Positions 33,091 through 43,158 of a stretch of 64,000 nucleotides of DNA are shown here, in pieces. This DNA comes from Sphingomonas sp. PAMC 26605 (lineage in GTDB: Bacteria; Pseudomonadota; Alphaproteobacteria; Sphingomonadales; Sphingomonadaceae), in NCBI RefSeq assembly GCF_000241485.1, contig NZ_JH584241.1:2267936-2331935 (forward strand), written 5' to 3'. The position numbers and the translations under genes were made by a program. Within the stretch, counting starts at the first letter, position 1; each line of letters opens with the position of its first letter. The notes under the pieces are model-generated. The model saw nothing but the letters and a program-made list of their open reading frames with translations. It had not been told where the DNA came from and made no database searches.

Positions 33091-35063
33091 CAGCCGACCG
33101 CGCCGCCCTGCCGCAGCCACGCCTGGAACATCAGCACCGCCCACAGCGCCGGCGAGTCCTCCGTACTGCCGGCGAGATGCCGTTCCCAGCGCTGCCGGAT
33201 CGGGGCCGGATCGAGATATCCCTCCTGCCGCATCCGCGACGGATCGAGCAGATCCTCCGCCCAATCGCGCAGCGGCCCGCGCAACCATGCGCCGAGCGGC
33301 AGCGCGAACCCCGCCTTGGGGCGCTCGAACAGCGTGCGCGGCGCGTGCCGGTAGAGGATCTGCCGCAGGACGTGCTTCGTGCTGCTTCCCACGATCTTGC
33401 GCGAGAGCGGGACGCGCGCCGCCACCGCTGCGAGATGATGGTCGAGAAACGGCACGCGCGTTTCCAGGCCGACCGCCATCGCGGCGCGGTCGACCTTGGT
33501 CAGGATGTCGTCGGGAAGGTAGGTCGTCGCGTCGTTGAACATCATCCGCACGGCGTCGGGCGCCGCGCCGACCTCCATGTCGAGCGGACGCCGCGCGTGC
33601 GCGTCGATCCCGAGCACGGGGGTCGCCGCGAGATGCCATTCGTCGAGCAGCGAGGCGAACACGTCGTCGAACCCGCGCGCGGCGATCGCGGTGCGGAGCG
33701 TCTTGCGCACCTTGCTGCCGAAGGCGGGCGGGCGCCTGCCACCCGCCGCGACCGCGCCGATCGCGTTCCAGACCGCGTCGGGCAGCCGCGCCCCGCCGGA
33801 AGCCGCGACCCGCCGGACCCCGGCGGGGAGGCGCGCGAAGGCGCGCCAGAGACGCATCGCGTGCAGATAGCGATTGTAGCCGCCGAACAGTTCGTCGCCG
33901 CCGTCGCCGGACAGCGCGACGGTAACATGCTGCCGCGCGAACGCGCTGACCAGATGCGTCGGCACCGCCGAGGAATCGGCGAACGGCTCGCCGTACATCG
34001 CCGCGAGCCGCGGGATCACGGCGAGCGCCTCCGCCGCTCCGATGTAGAGCTCGTGATGCTCGGTGCCGAAGTGCCGTGCGACCGCGCGGGCGTACACCGC
34101 CTCGTCGAAGCCGGCTTCCTCGAAGCCGATCGAGAAGGTGCGGATCGTGCCGCGCGACGCAGCCTGGTAGAGCGCCACCACGGTCGAGGAATCGAGGCCG
34201 CCCGACAGGAAGGCGCCGACCGGCACGTCCGCGACCGACTGGCGGACGATGGCCGCGGACAGCGCCGCCTCGACCGCCGCGATCCCGTCCTCCTCGGTCT
34301 CGAACGGATCGGCCAGTCCGTCCTGCACCACCGCGCGGTACGACCAGTAGCTGGCGAGCGTCGCGCCGTCGTGCGCCCCGTCCGCGAAAGGCGCGGTGCG
34401 CGGTGCGCAGGCCGCGTCGATCGTCAGCGTCAACAGGCTTGCCGGCGGCAGCTTGAAAATGCCGCGATAGATCGATTGCGGGCAGGGGATGGTGGTGCGC
34501 GACAGCAGCGACGACAGCGCGCTCCGATCGACCGGATTGTCGAAGCCCGGGAGCGACCGGATCGCGCCGAGTTCGGAGGCGAAGGCGAACACGCCGCCCG
34601 CCCAGCCGTAATAAAGCGGCTTCTCGCCGAAGCGGTCGCGCGCCAGCGACAGGGTGCGGTCGCGGCGATCCCACAGCGCGATCGCGAACATTCCCGTCGC
34701 GCGGCGAAGCGCCTGCGCGAGGCCCCAGGCATCGATGGCGGCGAGCAGCGTCTCGGTATCGGAATGCCCCCGCCACTGCGGCGCCTTCCGCTCGGCCGCG
34801 AGCTCCGCCCTGATCGCGCGATGGTCGTAGATCTCGCCATTGAAGGCGATCCTGTAGCGCCCGGAGGCCGACGCCATTGGCTGATGTCCGAGCGGCGACA
34901 GGTCGATGATCGACAGGCGGCGGTGCAGCAACGCGACGCGGCCATCGTCGGATCGCCACAGGCCGGCATCGTCGGGTCCGCGATGCGCGAGACTGTCGCG
35001 CATCGTCGTCGCAACTTGGAGGTCGACAGGCCGGGTGCCGATAGCCCCCGCGATACCGCACAT
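33090..35063 (-). CDS. asnB: Glutamine-hydrolysing asparagine synthetase-like amidotransferase
   Basis: A 657-residue enzyme with both active halves. It begins [10 protein letters not shown], so the catalytic Cys2 for glutamine hydrolysis is present, with [11 protein letters not shown] and [11 protein letters not shown] downstream. The synthetase half has SGGLDSS (287-293) and [17 protein letters not shown]. Within polysaccharide loci such proteins (WbpS-like) amidate uronic acids, which would fit the nucleotide-sugar dehydrogenase at 24210. Ordinary asparagine synthesis cannot be excluded. The start at 35063 lies behind a G-rich site. Compare the cyclase at 13812, which lacks Cys2. Confidence 0.87.
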   Translation of the reverse strand: MCGIAGAIGTRPVDLQVATTMRDSLAHRGPDDAGLWRSDDGRVALLHRRLSIIDLSPLGHQPMASASGRYRIAFNGEIYDHRAIRAELAAERKAPQWRGHSDTETLLAAIDAWGLAQALRRATGMFAIALWDRRDRTLSLARDRFGEKPLYYGWAGGVFAFASELGAIRSLPGFDNPVDRSALSSLLSRTTIPCPQSIYRGIFKLPPASLLTLTIDAACAPRTAPFADGAHDGATLASYWSYRAVVQDGLADPFETEEDGIAAVEAALSAAIVRQSVADVPVGAFLSGGLDSSTVVALYQAASRGTIRTFSIGFEEAGFDEAVYARAVARHFGTEHHELYIGAAEALAVIPRLAAMYGEPFADSSAVPTHLVSAFARQHVTVALSGDGGDELFGGYNRYLHAMRLWRAFARLPAGVRRVAASGGARLPDAVWNAIGAVAAGGRRPPAFGSKVRKTLRTAIAARGFDDVFASLLDEWHLAATPVLGIDAHARRPLDMEVGAAPDAVRMMFNDATTYLPDDILTKVDRAAMAVGLETRVPFLDHHLAAVAARVPLSRKIVGSSTKHVLRQILYRHAPRTLFERPKAGFALPLGAWLRGPLRDWAEDLLDPSRMRQEGYLDPAPIRQRWERHLAGSTEDSPALWAVLMFQAWLRQGGAVG

Positions 35064-35387
35064 CGTCAGCCCCCCCGGCAAAGCCCCCCCCTTACCGCGC
35101 CGGTGAGGAAGCGGCAACCTGGCGTCGGGCTGGCGCACTATCGCAATTGCCTCGATTGCCGGGCGCTGATAGCCTCGGTGCGGCGGAAACATCGGCCGCG
35201 ATCGCATCGACCGGCCTGCGATCCGCGGGTCGCTATGGCCGATCAGGGGCGGTCGGCGCGCGCATCGAACAGGCGGAGATACGTTCTGGAGTCTTGCCGC
35301 CCGCTACGATCGCGTCGTCCGCTTGCGATATCGCCTTCGATCGGGCGGATGCGACGTCGCCTGCGCACCGCGCCGCGGCGCTGAGCG
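35064..35387. other. Divergent spacer between asnB and the flippase gene
   Basis: About 320 bp that should carry promoters in both directions. The stretch is GC-rich with no clear -10 or -35 match, no hairpin and no coding frame that looks real. Confidence 0.4.
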
Positions 35388-36845
35388 GTGGTGACCGAAC
35401 GCGTTCCCGTCGCGGTCAGCCGGGCGATCCTGCGCGCGACCGCGATCGTCGGCGGGGCGTCGGTGCTGAACATCGCGATCGGCATCCTCCGCAACAAGGT
35501 CGCAGCGCTGCTGCTCGGCCCAGCGGGGGTCGGGATCATCGGCCTGCTGCTGAACCTCGTCACCATGCTCGCGAGCCTGGCGGGGCTCGGCGTCGCGATG
35601 GCCAGCGTGCGCGCGCTGGCGAGCGCTATCGACGAACCGGCGCGTGCGCAGGTGCGGCGGACCGTGCTGGAACTGACGACGGTGCTCGCCATCGCGGGCG
35701 GGGTCGCAACGTGGCTCCTCGCCCGGCCGATCGCCCGCTTCGGGCTTGGGGCGGTGGCGTCCGGCTGGCAGGTGGGCTGGCTGGCGCCCGCGGTCGCGCT
35801 GACGATCTGGTCGTCGATGCAGTTCGGGCTGCTGAACGGGCAGCGACGGCTCGGCGACCTCGCCCGTGCCCAGGTCGGCGGCGCCGCACTCGGCAGTGCA
35901 TTCGGGATCGCGGCGTTGGTGGCGTTCGGCGCGCGCGGCATCACCGCGTTCGTCGTCGCCGCGCCGCTCGGCATGGTGATCATCGCCGCGCGCTATGTCG
36001 GGCGCGCCGAACGGGCGGCGCGCGGGGCCGTCCCCGCCGCGCCGGGACGCCCCCGCGCGCGGCGGTTCGATGCCGCGACCGGACGCGACCTGATCAGGCT
36101 CGGGCTTCCGACGATGCTGGGGGGACTCGCGCTGCCGCTCGGATTGCTGCTGATCCGGGCCGTGCTGGGCGATCGGCTCGGTGCGCCGGCGCTCGGACAG
36201 TTCACCGCCGCCTGGACGCTGTCGGCGACCTATGTCGGCTTCGTGCTCGCGGCGATGGGGACCGATTACTTTCCGCGGCTGAGTGCCGTCATCGCCGAAC
36301 ACGCCGTCGCGCGCAAAATGGTCGCCGACCAGACCGAGGTGGCGCTGCTGCTCGCGCTTCCCGTGATGCTGGCTGTGCAAGCGACCGCGCCATGGCTCGT
36401 GCGTTTGCTCTATTCGGACGCGTTCGCGCCGACCGTGACGATCCTGCGCTGGCAGATCGCCGGCGACGTGCTCAAGCTCGCGAGCTGGCCGCTCACCTTC
36501 ATCGTGCTCGCGCAAGGGCGCGGCAGGCTCTACTGGCTGGTCGAGACGCTGCTCATGGCAGTGATGGTCGCCGCCGTATGGGGGCTGATGCCGCGGTTCG
36601 GACTGGTGGCGACGGGAATCGCCTATTGTCTCGCTTATGCGATCTATCTGCCCGTGCTGCTGATCGCGGCGCGACGCATGATCGGCTTCATCCCGCCCCG
36701 GCGCACGCTTGCGATCGCGGGGCTGGGGTTTGCCGGAGTCGTCGCCATCGCCCTCGTCGATCAGCTTTCCGCGCCCGCCGCGACGGCATTCGGCATCGTC
36801 CTCGCCGCGATCAGCGCCGGCGGCGCGTTCCTCCGCCTGCGATGA
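35388..36845 (+). CDS. wzx: Wzx-type O-antigen/EPS flippase
   Basis: A 485-residue MOP-superfamily membrane protein with about 12-14 helices: [41 protein letters not shown] at the N-terminus, which is characteristic of WzxE-like flippases. Then follow [32 protein letters not shown] and [27 protein letters not shown]. It should flip undecaprenyl-linked repeat units to the periplasm. It starts GTG 35388 (or 35391). Its stop overlaps an upstream ATG of the next frame, but the acetyltransferase probably starts further downstream. Confidence 0.9.
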   Translation: MVTERVPVAVSRAILRATAIVGGASVLNIAIGILRNKVAALLLGPAGVGIIGLLLNLVTMLASLAGLGVAMASVRALASAIDEPARAQVRRTVLELTTVLAIAGGVATWLLARPIARFGLGAVASGWQVGWLAPAVALTIWSSMQFGLLNGQRRLGDLARAQVGGAALGSAFGIAALVAFGARGITAFVVAAPLGMVIIAARYVGRAERAARGAVPAAPGRPRARRFDAATGRDLIRLGLPTMLGGLALPLGLLLIRAVLGDRLGAPALGQFTAAWTLSATYVGFVLAAMGTDYFPRLSAVIAEHAVARKMVADQTEVALLLALPVMLAVQATAPWLVRLLYSDAFAPTVTILRWQIAGDVLKLASWPLTFIVLAQGRGRLYWLVETLLMAVMVAAVWGLMPRFGLVATGIAYCLAYAIYLPVLLIAARRMIGFIPPRRTLAIAGLGFAGVVAIALVDQLSAPAATAFGIVLAAISAGGAFLRLR

Positions 36846-36949
36846 CGGGGCGCGCAGCCTTGATCGACGTCGCCCCTGTTTCGATCGTACCGCCTGCTCT
36901 ATCAGGGCGTTGGGGCAAGCCTCAGGGCCTTGGCACAAGGGAGTCATCG

Positions 36950-37411
36950 ATGCGCGCGCGCAGCCTGCTTCGTCCGCTGATGGCGCGCTTCTGGCAGGCC
37001 TATGCCTTTTTCAAGCTCGGCCAACGGGTGCATGCGTTCGGAACGTTTCGCGTCGGCAATCGCCGGAACATCGTTCTCGGGCCCGATTGTGCGATCAACC
37101 CCGACGTCTATCTCGCGGGGCACCATGCGATCCGGGTCGGCCGCAACGTCGTCTTCTCGATCGGCTGCAAGGTCATCGACACCGGCCTCGACGTGGAACG
37201 TTTCCTCGAGTCCAAACGCCCGCCGCATCTATCGAAGGCGATCGTCATCGAAGACGACGTATGGATCGGGGCCGGCGCGATCATCCTCTCGGGCGTGACG
37301 GTCGGGCGCAAGAGCATCGTCGCGGCCGGCGCCATCGTGACGCGCGACGTGCCGCCATACTGCGTGGTGGCGGGGAATCCGGCGCGGGTGATCCGCCGGC
37401 TCGACGCATGA
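36950..37411 (+). CDS. Left-handed beta-helix O-acetyltransferase (WcaF/CysE type)
   Basis: A 153-residue hexapeptide-repeat acyltransferase. The imperfect hexads are visible in [34 protein letters not shown] and [38 protein letters not shown], ending [15 protein letters not shown]. It probably acetylates a sugar of the repeat unit. I start at ATG 36950 because of AAGGGAG at six-base spacing; ATG 36842, overlapping wzx, would add 36 residues with no match to the family. Its stop overlaps the glycosyltransferase start (ATGA). Confidence 0.88.
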   Translation: MRARSLLRPLMARFWQAYAFFKLGQRVHAFGTFRVGNRRNIVLGPDCAINPDVYLAGHHAIRVGRNVVFSIGCKVIDTGLDVERFLESKRPPHLSKAIVIEDDVWIGAGAIILSGVTVGRKSIVAAGAIVTRDVPPYCVVAGNPARVIRRLDA

Positions 37412-38445
37412 CGCCCGCGGCCGTCAGCCCGGCGACCGTCAGCGTCATCATCACCTGCTACAATCTCGAACGCTATATCGAGGGCGCGATCCGATCGGTG
37501 CTCGATCAGACGTGCGCAGCGGCGGAGATCATCGTGGTCGACGATGCGAGCATCGACGGCTCGCGCGAACGGATCGCGACGTTCGGCGATCGCATCCGAC
37601 TCGTCGCGCTCGCGCGGAACGAAGGCGTGCTCGGCGCGACCCTCGCCGGGCTGCAGGTCGCGAGCGGCGAGATCATTGCCTTTCTCGACGGCGACGATCT
37701 GTGGCGCCCGCACAAGCTCGAGCGCGTCGCGGCGGCGTTCGCGGCCGATCCGCACCTCATCCTGCTGTCGCACGATTACGCCATCATCGATGCCGACGGT
37801 GTCGCGACCGGGGCGATCGACGCGACGAAACGCAACACGCGCAGGCTGTTGCAGGGCCATCCTTCGCCCGAGCTACTTTCGGAGCGGCTCAAGGACTCGA
37901 TCACCGGCTATCGCGGCGTGTGGCTCGGCAGTGCGTACAGCATCCGGCGCGCGGCGATCGATCTCCCCGATCTCGAACGGTTCATCGCCAGCGTCGCGAT
38001 CCCGCAGTTCCGCCGGCTCAGCTATCAGGATCATCTGCTCGCGCAATATGCGATCGTCTCGCGACCGGACGGTGTCGTCGGCTTCATCGACGAAGCGTTG
38101 TTCGACTATCGGATCTTCGCGGGCAACACGAGCGGTCTTTCGGCGACGCGCGCTGCGGCACTCCGAACGCTGACGCGCGCGCACGTCAATGTTCTTGGCA
38201 CCCAGGCGCTGCTCCGGGCCTTTCCGCGGTTCGATCGCCCATTGCGTCGGCAACGGCGGCTTGCGTCGGAATATCGCTACATGACCGCGCTCTACACCGG
38301 GCGATGGGCCGCCGCGCTGGGGCTGGCGTGCCGGCTCGCGTTCGGCTTCTGGGCGCCACGCCGGACCAGCAAGGAAATCGCGCGGATCGCAGCAGTCCTC
38401 GCGCTGGGGGCGGACCGCTTCTTGGACATCAAGCGATCGCGATAG
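37408..38445 (+). CDS. GT2-family glycosyltransferase
   Basis: A 345-residue inverting glycosyltransferase. The GT-A Rossmann fold begins [39 protein letters not shown], with the D-x-D in [13 protein letters not shown]. The second half contains [14 protein letters not shown] and a C-terminal helical region ([19 protein letters not shown]). It should add one sugar to the lipid-linked repeat unit at the cytoplasmic face. It is translationally coupled to the acetyltransferase. Donor and acceptor are not readable from sequence. Confidence 0.88.
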   Translation: MTPAAVSPATVSVIITCYNLERYIEGAIRSVLDQTCAAAEIIVVDDASIDGSRERIATFGDRIRLVALARNEGVLGATLAGLQVASGEIIAFLDGDDLWRPHKLERVAAAFAADPHLILLSHDYAIIDADGVATGAIDATKRNTRRLLQGHPSPELLSERLKDSITGYRGVWLGSAYSIRRAAIDLPDLERFIASVAIPQFRRLSYQDHLLAQYAIVSRPDGVVGFIDEALFDYRIFAGNTSGLSATRAAALRTLTRAHVNVLGTQALLRAFPRFDRPLRRQRRLASEYRYMTALYTGRWAAALGLACRLAFGFWAPRRTSKEIARIAAVLALGADRFLDIKRSR

Positions 38446-38470
38446 GGGAAGGTTTCCGCAGCCTCCGGCG

Positions 38471-39436
38471 TCACCCAGCGTCGACGACCGGCGCCTGCAA
38501 CCAGATCGTGAGATCCCGCCGGCTTTCGTAGGGAATGAAGGGCCGGACGAGCTCCTTGACGGCATTTTTCGGACGCCGCGTCGAGACGGTTCCGGCCGTG
38601 CGCAGAAAGGCGAAGCGCTGCGCGAGCGTGGGGGTCACGCGCTGCAGACCGAATCGCTCGCCGAGCGCGAGCAACCCGGCGCTGGTAAACGCGTTGACAT
38701 GTTCCAGCGGGAACGCCGGCATCAGCCGATTCGCGTCGGGGACCTTGCCCGACGCGACCTCCGCGATCGCTTCGTCCACCGCCGCCTGGGCCGGAACGGC
38801 GATCTTGAGCAAGCCGCCGGGCCGGAGGCCGCGCGACAGCTGCGCCATGACCGCCTCGACCGCGGTGACGTGCTCCATCACCTGCTCGGTGTTGACGAGG
38901 TCGAAGCGGCCGCCCTCTATGTCGCCATAGCCGATCGTGGCGACGCCATGCTCGCGCGCGGCGCGCATGCGGGTTTCCGACAGGTCGAACCCATGCGAAG
39001 CCGCGCCGAGCCCGAGCGCCACGCGCGCCCAGAGGCCCTGGCCCATGCCGTAATCGAGCGTCTTCAAGCCCCGCAGCGGCATCTCGAGGAACGATGCGGC
39101 CGTCATGATCTCATGTCCGTCCCGGCTCTGTCGCGGATGCGCGACGAGCCAGTCGAATTCCGCCCGATACGCCGCGCCGACCGCCGCGCCGAGCCACACG
39201 TCGTACAGGTCCGTAAGCAGCGCCTCGCCCGCGACCTCGGTGTGATAGATCGTGGCGCAGGCGAGACACCGGGACACCCTATATCTGCCACCCGCCAGCA
39301 CGACGGGGTCGACCGCGTAATGCCGCGCGATGACGGGCCCCAGCGCGATGCCGTCCAACGGCGCATCGCACAACGGCTCGCGGTTCGTGCCACCACAGGC
39401 CGGGCATTGTGCGCGCTGAGTGAAGTCATAGCCCAT
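38471..39436 (-). CDS. Class I SAM-dependent methyltransferase with N-terminal zinc ribbon
   Basis: A 321-residue methyltransferase. A small N-terminal zinc-ribbon-like segment has CPACGG and CLAC pairs; the Rossmann core shows LKTLDYGMGQGLWARVALG (motif I), ASHGFDLSETRMRAAREHG, VNTEQVMEHVTAVEAVMAQLSRGLRPGGLLKIAVP. The architecture resembles sugar or NDP-sugar C/O-methyltransferases of polysaccharide loci. It is convergent with the GT2 gene (25 bp). It may methylate a sugar of the EPS. Confidence 0.82.
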   Translation of the reverse strand: MGYDFTQRAQCPACGGTNREPLCDAPLDGIALGPVIARHYAVDPVVLAGGRYRVSRCLACATIYHTEVAGEALLTDLYDVWLGAAVGAAYRAEFDWLVAHPRQSRDGHEIMTAASFLEMPLRGLKTLDYGMGQGLWARVALGLGAASHGFDLSETRMRAAREHGVATIGYGDIEGGRFDLVNTEQVMEHVTAVEAVMAQLSRGLRPGGLLKIAVPAQAAVDEAIAEVASGKVPDANRLMPAFPLEHVNAFTSAGLLALGERFGLQRVTPTLAQRFAFLRTAGTVSTRRPKNAVKELVRPFIPYESRRDLTIWLQAPVVDAG

Positions 39437-39454
39437 CGGCGGCTCCAGCTTGCA

Positions 39455-40540
39455 TCAATCGGTCGCCAGGACCGATGCCAACACGCTCAGATACTGTTGC
39501 CCGGTCGCCTGGCGCGAATAAGTGGCGACGGCCACCTGCCGTGCGGCGGCGCCGACGCGGTGGCGCAATTCCGCATCGTGGCAAAGACGTTCGAGCATGG
39601 CCAGCCACTCTTCATCGGTACGGACGAGAAATCCGTCGACACCGTCGGTGACCTGCAGCGTGGCGGTCCCGATCGCGCTTGACACGCTCGCAATGCCGAA
39701 CGCCATATATTGGATGACCTTCAGCCCGGCCTTGCCGAGCACCCAATCGTCATCGGGCAGCGGGTAGAGGCCCACGTCGAGCCGTTGCATCTGCGCGACC
39801 TCATCGGCGGCCGACCAGGTCAACACCTCGAGATCGACACCGGGCAAGTCATAGGCGAAATTGCCGATCACCACGAACCGATAGTCGATGCGGCGCGCGA
39901 GTTCGCACAGCACGGGCCGCAATAGATCGAGATAGGGCCGCGAGCTGAACGTGCCGGTCCATCCGATCACGGGCTTGGCGGGGTCGCGCGGCGTTGCGCT
40001 CGGGCGGAAGGCATCGGTGTCGACCGACGGGTAGATCAATGTCACCGCGCCCCGCCGGTTGATCGTGCGGTAGCGCTCGACCATGAACGGGGAGGCGGTG
40101 ATCACCTGGTCGGCGCGCTCGAGCAGCAAGCGCGCCTTGGCGCGCCCCTTCAGGAGCTGGCGCAGGCCCGATGGCGCGCCTTGTTCGCTCAGCAGATTGT
40201 CCTCGATGTCGTAAACGATCCGCTTGGCCAGCCGCCGGGCGAGCCATTCGAGCAAGGGGGTGCCGAACGGGGTTACCCACATCGCGACGTAGACGATGTC
40301 GTAGCGGCGGATGCGCGCGAGATCGCGCAGGCGGCGCAGGTGACCGCGCAGCGTGCCGAGCGCTTTGCCGAGGTAATGGCCGCGCCGATAGGCGCGATCC
40401 CACAGCGCGAGGTCCATGAAGGACGAGACGGTGACGTCGAACCCGGCGGCGCGCCATTGGTCGAGATATTGTTCGTATTTGAGCCGCTGACCCGCCGCGA
40501 CGCCTTGCGGATAGGGACACAGGATCAGGATGCTCGGCAT
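39455..40540 (-). CDS. Glycosyltransferase (GT4-like, PEP-CTERM/EPS type)
   Basis: A 361-residue GT-B glycosyltransferase. It begins MPSILILCPYPQGVAAGQRLKYEQY, a start seen in EPS glycosyltransferases, with VYDIEDNLLSEQG, VITASPFMVERY and IGWTGTFSSRPYLDLLRPVL. The donor site is KVIQYMAFGIASVSSAIGTATLQVTDGVDGFL; the last conserved Glu of the classical E-x7-E is not obvious. The start is set by an ATGA overlap with the stop of the next upstream gene, so both glycosyltransferases are made together. Confidence 0.83.
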   Translation of the reverse strand: MPSILILCPYPQGVAAGQRLKYEQYLDQWRAAGFDVTVSSFMDLALWDRAYRRGHYLGKALGTLRGHLRRLRDLARIRRYDIVYVAMWVTPFGTPLLEWLARRLAKRIVYDIEDNLLSEQGAPSGLRQLLKGRAKARLLLERADQVITASPFMVERYRTINRRGAVTLIYPSVDTDAFRPSATPRDPAKPVIGWTGTFSSRPYLDLLRPVLCELARRIDYRFVVIGNFAYDLPGVDLEVLTWSAADEVAQMQRLDVGLYPLPDDDWVLGKAGLKVIQYMAFGIASVSSAIGTATLQVTDGVDGFLVRTDEEWLAMLERLCHDAELRHRVGAAARQVAVATYSRQATGQQYLSVLASVLATD

Positions 40541-41763
40541 CACGTCGCGCCATCGGTCAGCGAGCGGTAGATGCTTCGGTAGCGTTCCGCCCCCGCATCG
40601 AGCGCGAAGTGCCGATGCGCGGAGGCGACGCACCGCGCGCCCAGCGTCGGATCGGCGAGGCATTCGAGCAGCGCGGCGGCGGCCGCCTCGATCGTCTCCG
40701 GGCGAGTGTCGGGCATCGCGACGCCTACGCCGTCGTCCGCGATGATCCGCGCCATGTCGCCGCAGCCGGCGTTGCCGACGACGGGAACGCCGCAGCCGAG
40801 ATATTCGGCGAGCTTGGTCGGCGCGCTCGCGATCTTCGAGAAGAAGGGAGATATCAACGCGAGGCCTGCGTCCATGCGGCGGATGTGGGCGGGCACCGAT
40901 CGATGGTCGGAGGCGACGATTTCCACCGCGCGCGGGGCGATGTCGTGTCGCTCGCATGCGCGGGCGATCTGGTCCTGCTGGTGCTGGTTGACGATCACCA
41001 GCCGCGCATCGGGCCGCAGGCGATGCACCGCGGCGAAGAAGGCGAGCATTGCGTCGAGCATGTACCAGGTGCCGATCTGCCCGACATAGCCGATCGTCAG
41101 GTCGCGCGCGCCGGGCGCGGATAGCGCGGGCGAGAACAGCGCGAGATCGGCGCAGGTCGGTATCACGGTGATCGGCGCGAGGGTCCGACCGAATCGCGCG
41201 TCGTCGCGCAGCAACGGCACCGACGCGCGCGTCAGCGTCACGATGTGATCGGCCCCGACGAGCATCGTCTTCTCGAGATGCTTGAGCACCCGGTAAACGG
41301 CGCCCCGCGCGGCGATCATTCCGCCATCGACGCGTTCGTCGACCCAGAAACCGCGAATGTCGACGAGCAGCTTGGCCCCGCCGACGAGTTTTGCCGGAAA
41401 CAGCATCGCCGCGCACAGCACGCTGCGTGCATGCAGCAGCAGGGCGCGATGGCGGAGCGCAAGGACCAGAGCCAGCAGCATCGCTCTGGTCATGTCCCAG
41501 AGCGTCGAGAGGATTTTGGGGCGTCTGTGATAACGCCGCGGATGCCAGACGATTCCCGCCGCGCGAAGCCGGGTCTCCATCCGCGCCATCGACTCACGCT
41601 GCGCGATGTCGCCGGGTTTTTCGAAGCTGATGATGTGGATGATATAGTCGTCGGCGAGGATTTCGAGATACGCGACCACCTGGCTCTCGCCGAGCGGTTC
41701 GAGCAGGCCATCGTAGCTCATGTAGAGGACGGTCGGCCTCGCGCTCGATGCGTTCGGCGCCAT
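40540..41763 (-). CDS. GT4-family glycosyltransferase
   Basis: A 407-residue GT-B protein. The N-terminal half has VLYMSYDGLLEPLGESQVVAYLEIL, a strand-loop typical of a GT4 subgroup of EPS enzymes, and LLVDIRGFWVDERVDGGM. The donor half has GYVGQIGTWYMLDAMLAFF and PTKLAEYLGCGVPVVGNAGCGDM, where a Lys-Leu-x-Glu-Tyr-x-Gly motif takes the place of E-x7-E. It is the first gene of a minus-strand unit that continues with 39455 and possibly the methyltransferase. Substrates are not predictable. Confidence 0.85.
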   Translation of the reverse strand: MAPNASSARPTVLYMSYDGLLEPLGESQVVAYLEILADDYIIHIISFEKPGDIAQRESMARMETRLRAAGIVWHPRRYHRRPKILSTLWDMTRAMLLALVLALRHRALLLHARSVLCAAMLFPAKLVGGAKLLVDIRGFWVDERVDGGMIAARGAVYRVLKHLEKTMLVGADHIVTLTRASVPLLRDDARFGRTLAPITVIPTCADLALFSPALSAPGARDLTIGYVGQIGTWYMLDAMLAFFAAVHRLRPDARLVIVNQHQQDQIARACERHDIAPRAVEIVASDHRSVPAHIRRMDAGLALISPFFSKIASAPTKLAEYLGCGVPVVGNAGCGDMARIIADDGVGVAMPDTRPETIEAAAAALLECLADPTLGARCVASAHRHFALDAGAERYRSIYRSLTDGAT

Positions 41764-41963
41764 GTCAGCGACGCGCTTCGTCTGTCCGACTGCTGGCTGG
41801 GACCAAATGAGGCGTCAGGGTAAGATCCTCCGACAAAGCGCAAAAATAGTCTAGGGTAGGGGGCGAGGCTTGGCAACGGTCGCCGCGCATCGGCAATGAC
41901 CCGCGTTCGCGTTTTGCCGTTCGCGCCGGCCTTCGCTACGCCGTTGCCAGGTGCAGCCGGGGC

Positions 41964-43070
41964 GTGATCCGATGGTGGGGAGGGCTCGATCGAGTGATAC
42001 CGTATTTCGCGCTGCTCGGTCTCTGGATCGTGGGCACCATCCAGTTCTCGGGAAAGGGGCAGGTGGTGGTGGAGCGCATCCTGTACGGCATCGCGCTTGC
42101 CGTCACGATCCTGATGGTGGGTCTGCGATATCGCGTCGGTGGCGACTGGGCGACCTACGAGGACCTGTACAGCGACATCGCGCTTCAGCCGCTCGGTACG
42201 GCGCTGACGCTCGCCGAACCCGCCTACGCGTTGCTCAATTGGCTATCCGCCACGGTCGACGGCGGAATCTATCTCGTCAATCTCGCCTGCGCCGCGGTGT
42301 TCCTGGTGGGTCTCTCGACACTCCTGCGAAGACAGCCCAACCCGTGGCTGGCGATGGCGGTGGCGGTGCCGTATCTGGTGATCGTCGTCGGGATGGGCTA
42401 CACGCGGCAGGCGGCGGCGATCGGCATCCTCTGCTGGGCGATCTCGGGCACCGGACGCGACCGGTTGCTCGCGGTGGTGGCCAAGGTCGTGCTGGCCGCG
42501 CTGTTCCACAAGACCGCAATCCTGTTCCTGCCGATCCTGCTGGCCCCGATCGCGCGGCGCAACGCCCTGATGGGCATCTTCGGGGTGCTGGCGTTCGCGC
42601 TGCTGGCGCTGTTCGCGCTGCAGGGGTCGACCGACAGGCTCGTCGCCAACTATGTGAACAGCGATTATCAGTCGAGCGGTGCGACCATCCGCATCGCGAT
42701 GAATGTCCTGGCGGCAGTGCTTTTCCTCGTCTTCCGCCGGACGTTCGCGCTGTCGTCGTCCGAACGGCTGATCTGGACGATCATGTCGGCGATGGCGATC
42801 GCCTCGGTCATCGCCTTGCTCTATTCGTCATCGTCGGTGGGGGTGGACCGGCTGTCGCTTTTCATCATCCCGTTGCAGGTGTTCGTCTATGGCAATCTGG
42901 GGTCGACGCGGTTGGCGCGCCGGGCGAGCATCCTCACCACCATCTCGGTTCTGGGGTACTGCTGCGCGGTGCAATATGTGTATCTCGCCTATGGCACCTT
43001 CTCCTATACCTGGCTGCCGTATCGCAACGTCGTCCTGACCAGCGATGACGCCGATCGCGACGGGGGATGA
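41964..43070 (+). CDS. EpsG-family polysaccharide polymerase-like membrane protein
   Basis: A 368-residue polytopic membrane protein with about 10 helices. The EpsG signature is visible: LMVGLRYRVGGDWATYEDLYSDI, LAEPAYALLNWLSA, GYTRQAAAIGILCWAI and LAALFHKTAILFLPILL. EpsG proteins are considered Wzy-like polymerases. It starts at GTG 41964. The locus therefore has two polymerase candidates (see 30626). A G-rich Shine-Dalgarno for the next gene lies inside the following 90 bp spacer. Confidence 0.86.
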   Translation: MIRWWGGLDRVIPYFALLGLWIVGTIQFSGKGQVVVERILYGIALAVTILMVGLRYRVGGDWATYEDLYSDIALQPLGTALTLAEPAYALLNWLSATVDGGIYLVNLACAAVFLVGLSTLLRRQPNPWLAMAVAVPYLVIVVGMGYTRQAAAIGILCWAISGTGRDRLLAVVAKVVLAALFHKTAILFLPILLAPIARRNALMGIFGVLAFALLALFALQGSTDRLVANYVNSDYQSSGATIRIAMNVLAAVLFLVFRRTFALSSSERLIWTIMSAMAIASVIALLYSSSSVGVDRLSLFIIPLQVFVYGNLGSTRLARRASILTTISVLGYCCAVQYVYLAYGTFSYTWLPYRNVVLTSDDADRDGG

Positions 43071-43158
43071 CGGTCGTACAGCGATCGCGATTCCGGGGGC
43101 GCCTTGCCCTGCGCGGGGATCTCATCCAAGGACGCGAACGGGTTTTGGGAGGGGTGGA

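Noticed and set aside
33090..35063. AsnB protein at 33090 as a second lasso cyclase
   Set aside because: It begins MCGIAG with the glutaminase Cys2 and the full glutaminase domain, unlike lasso cyclases, and lies in the polysaccharide locus.
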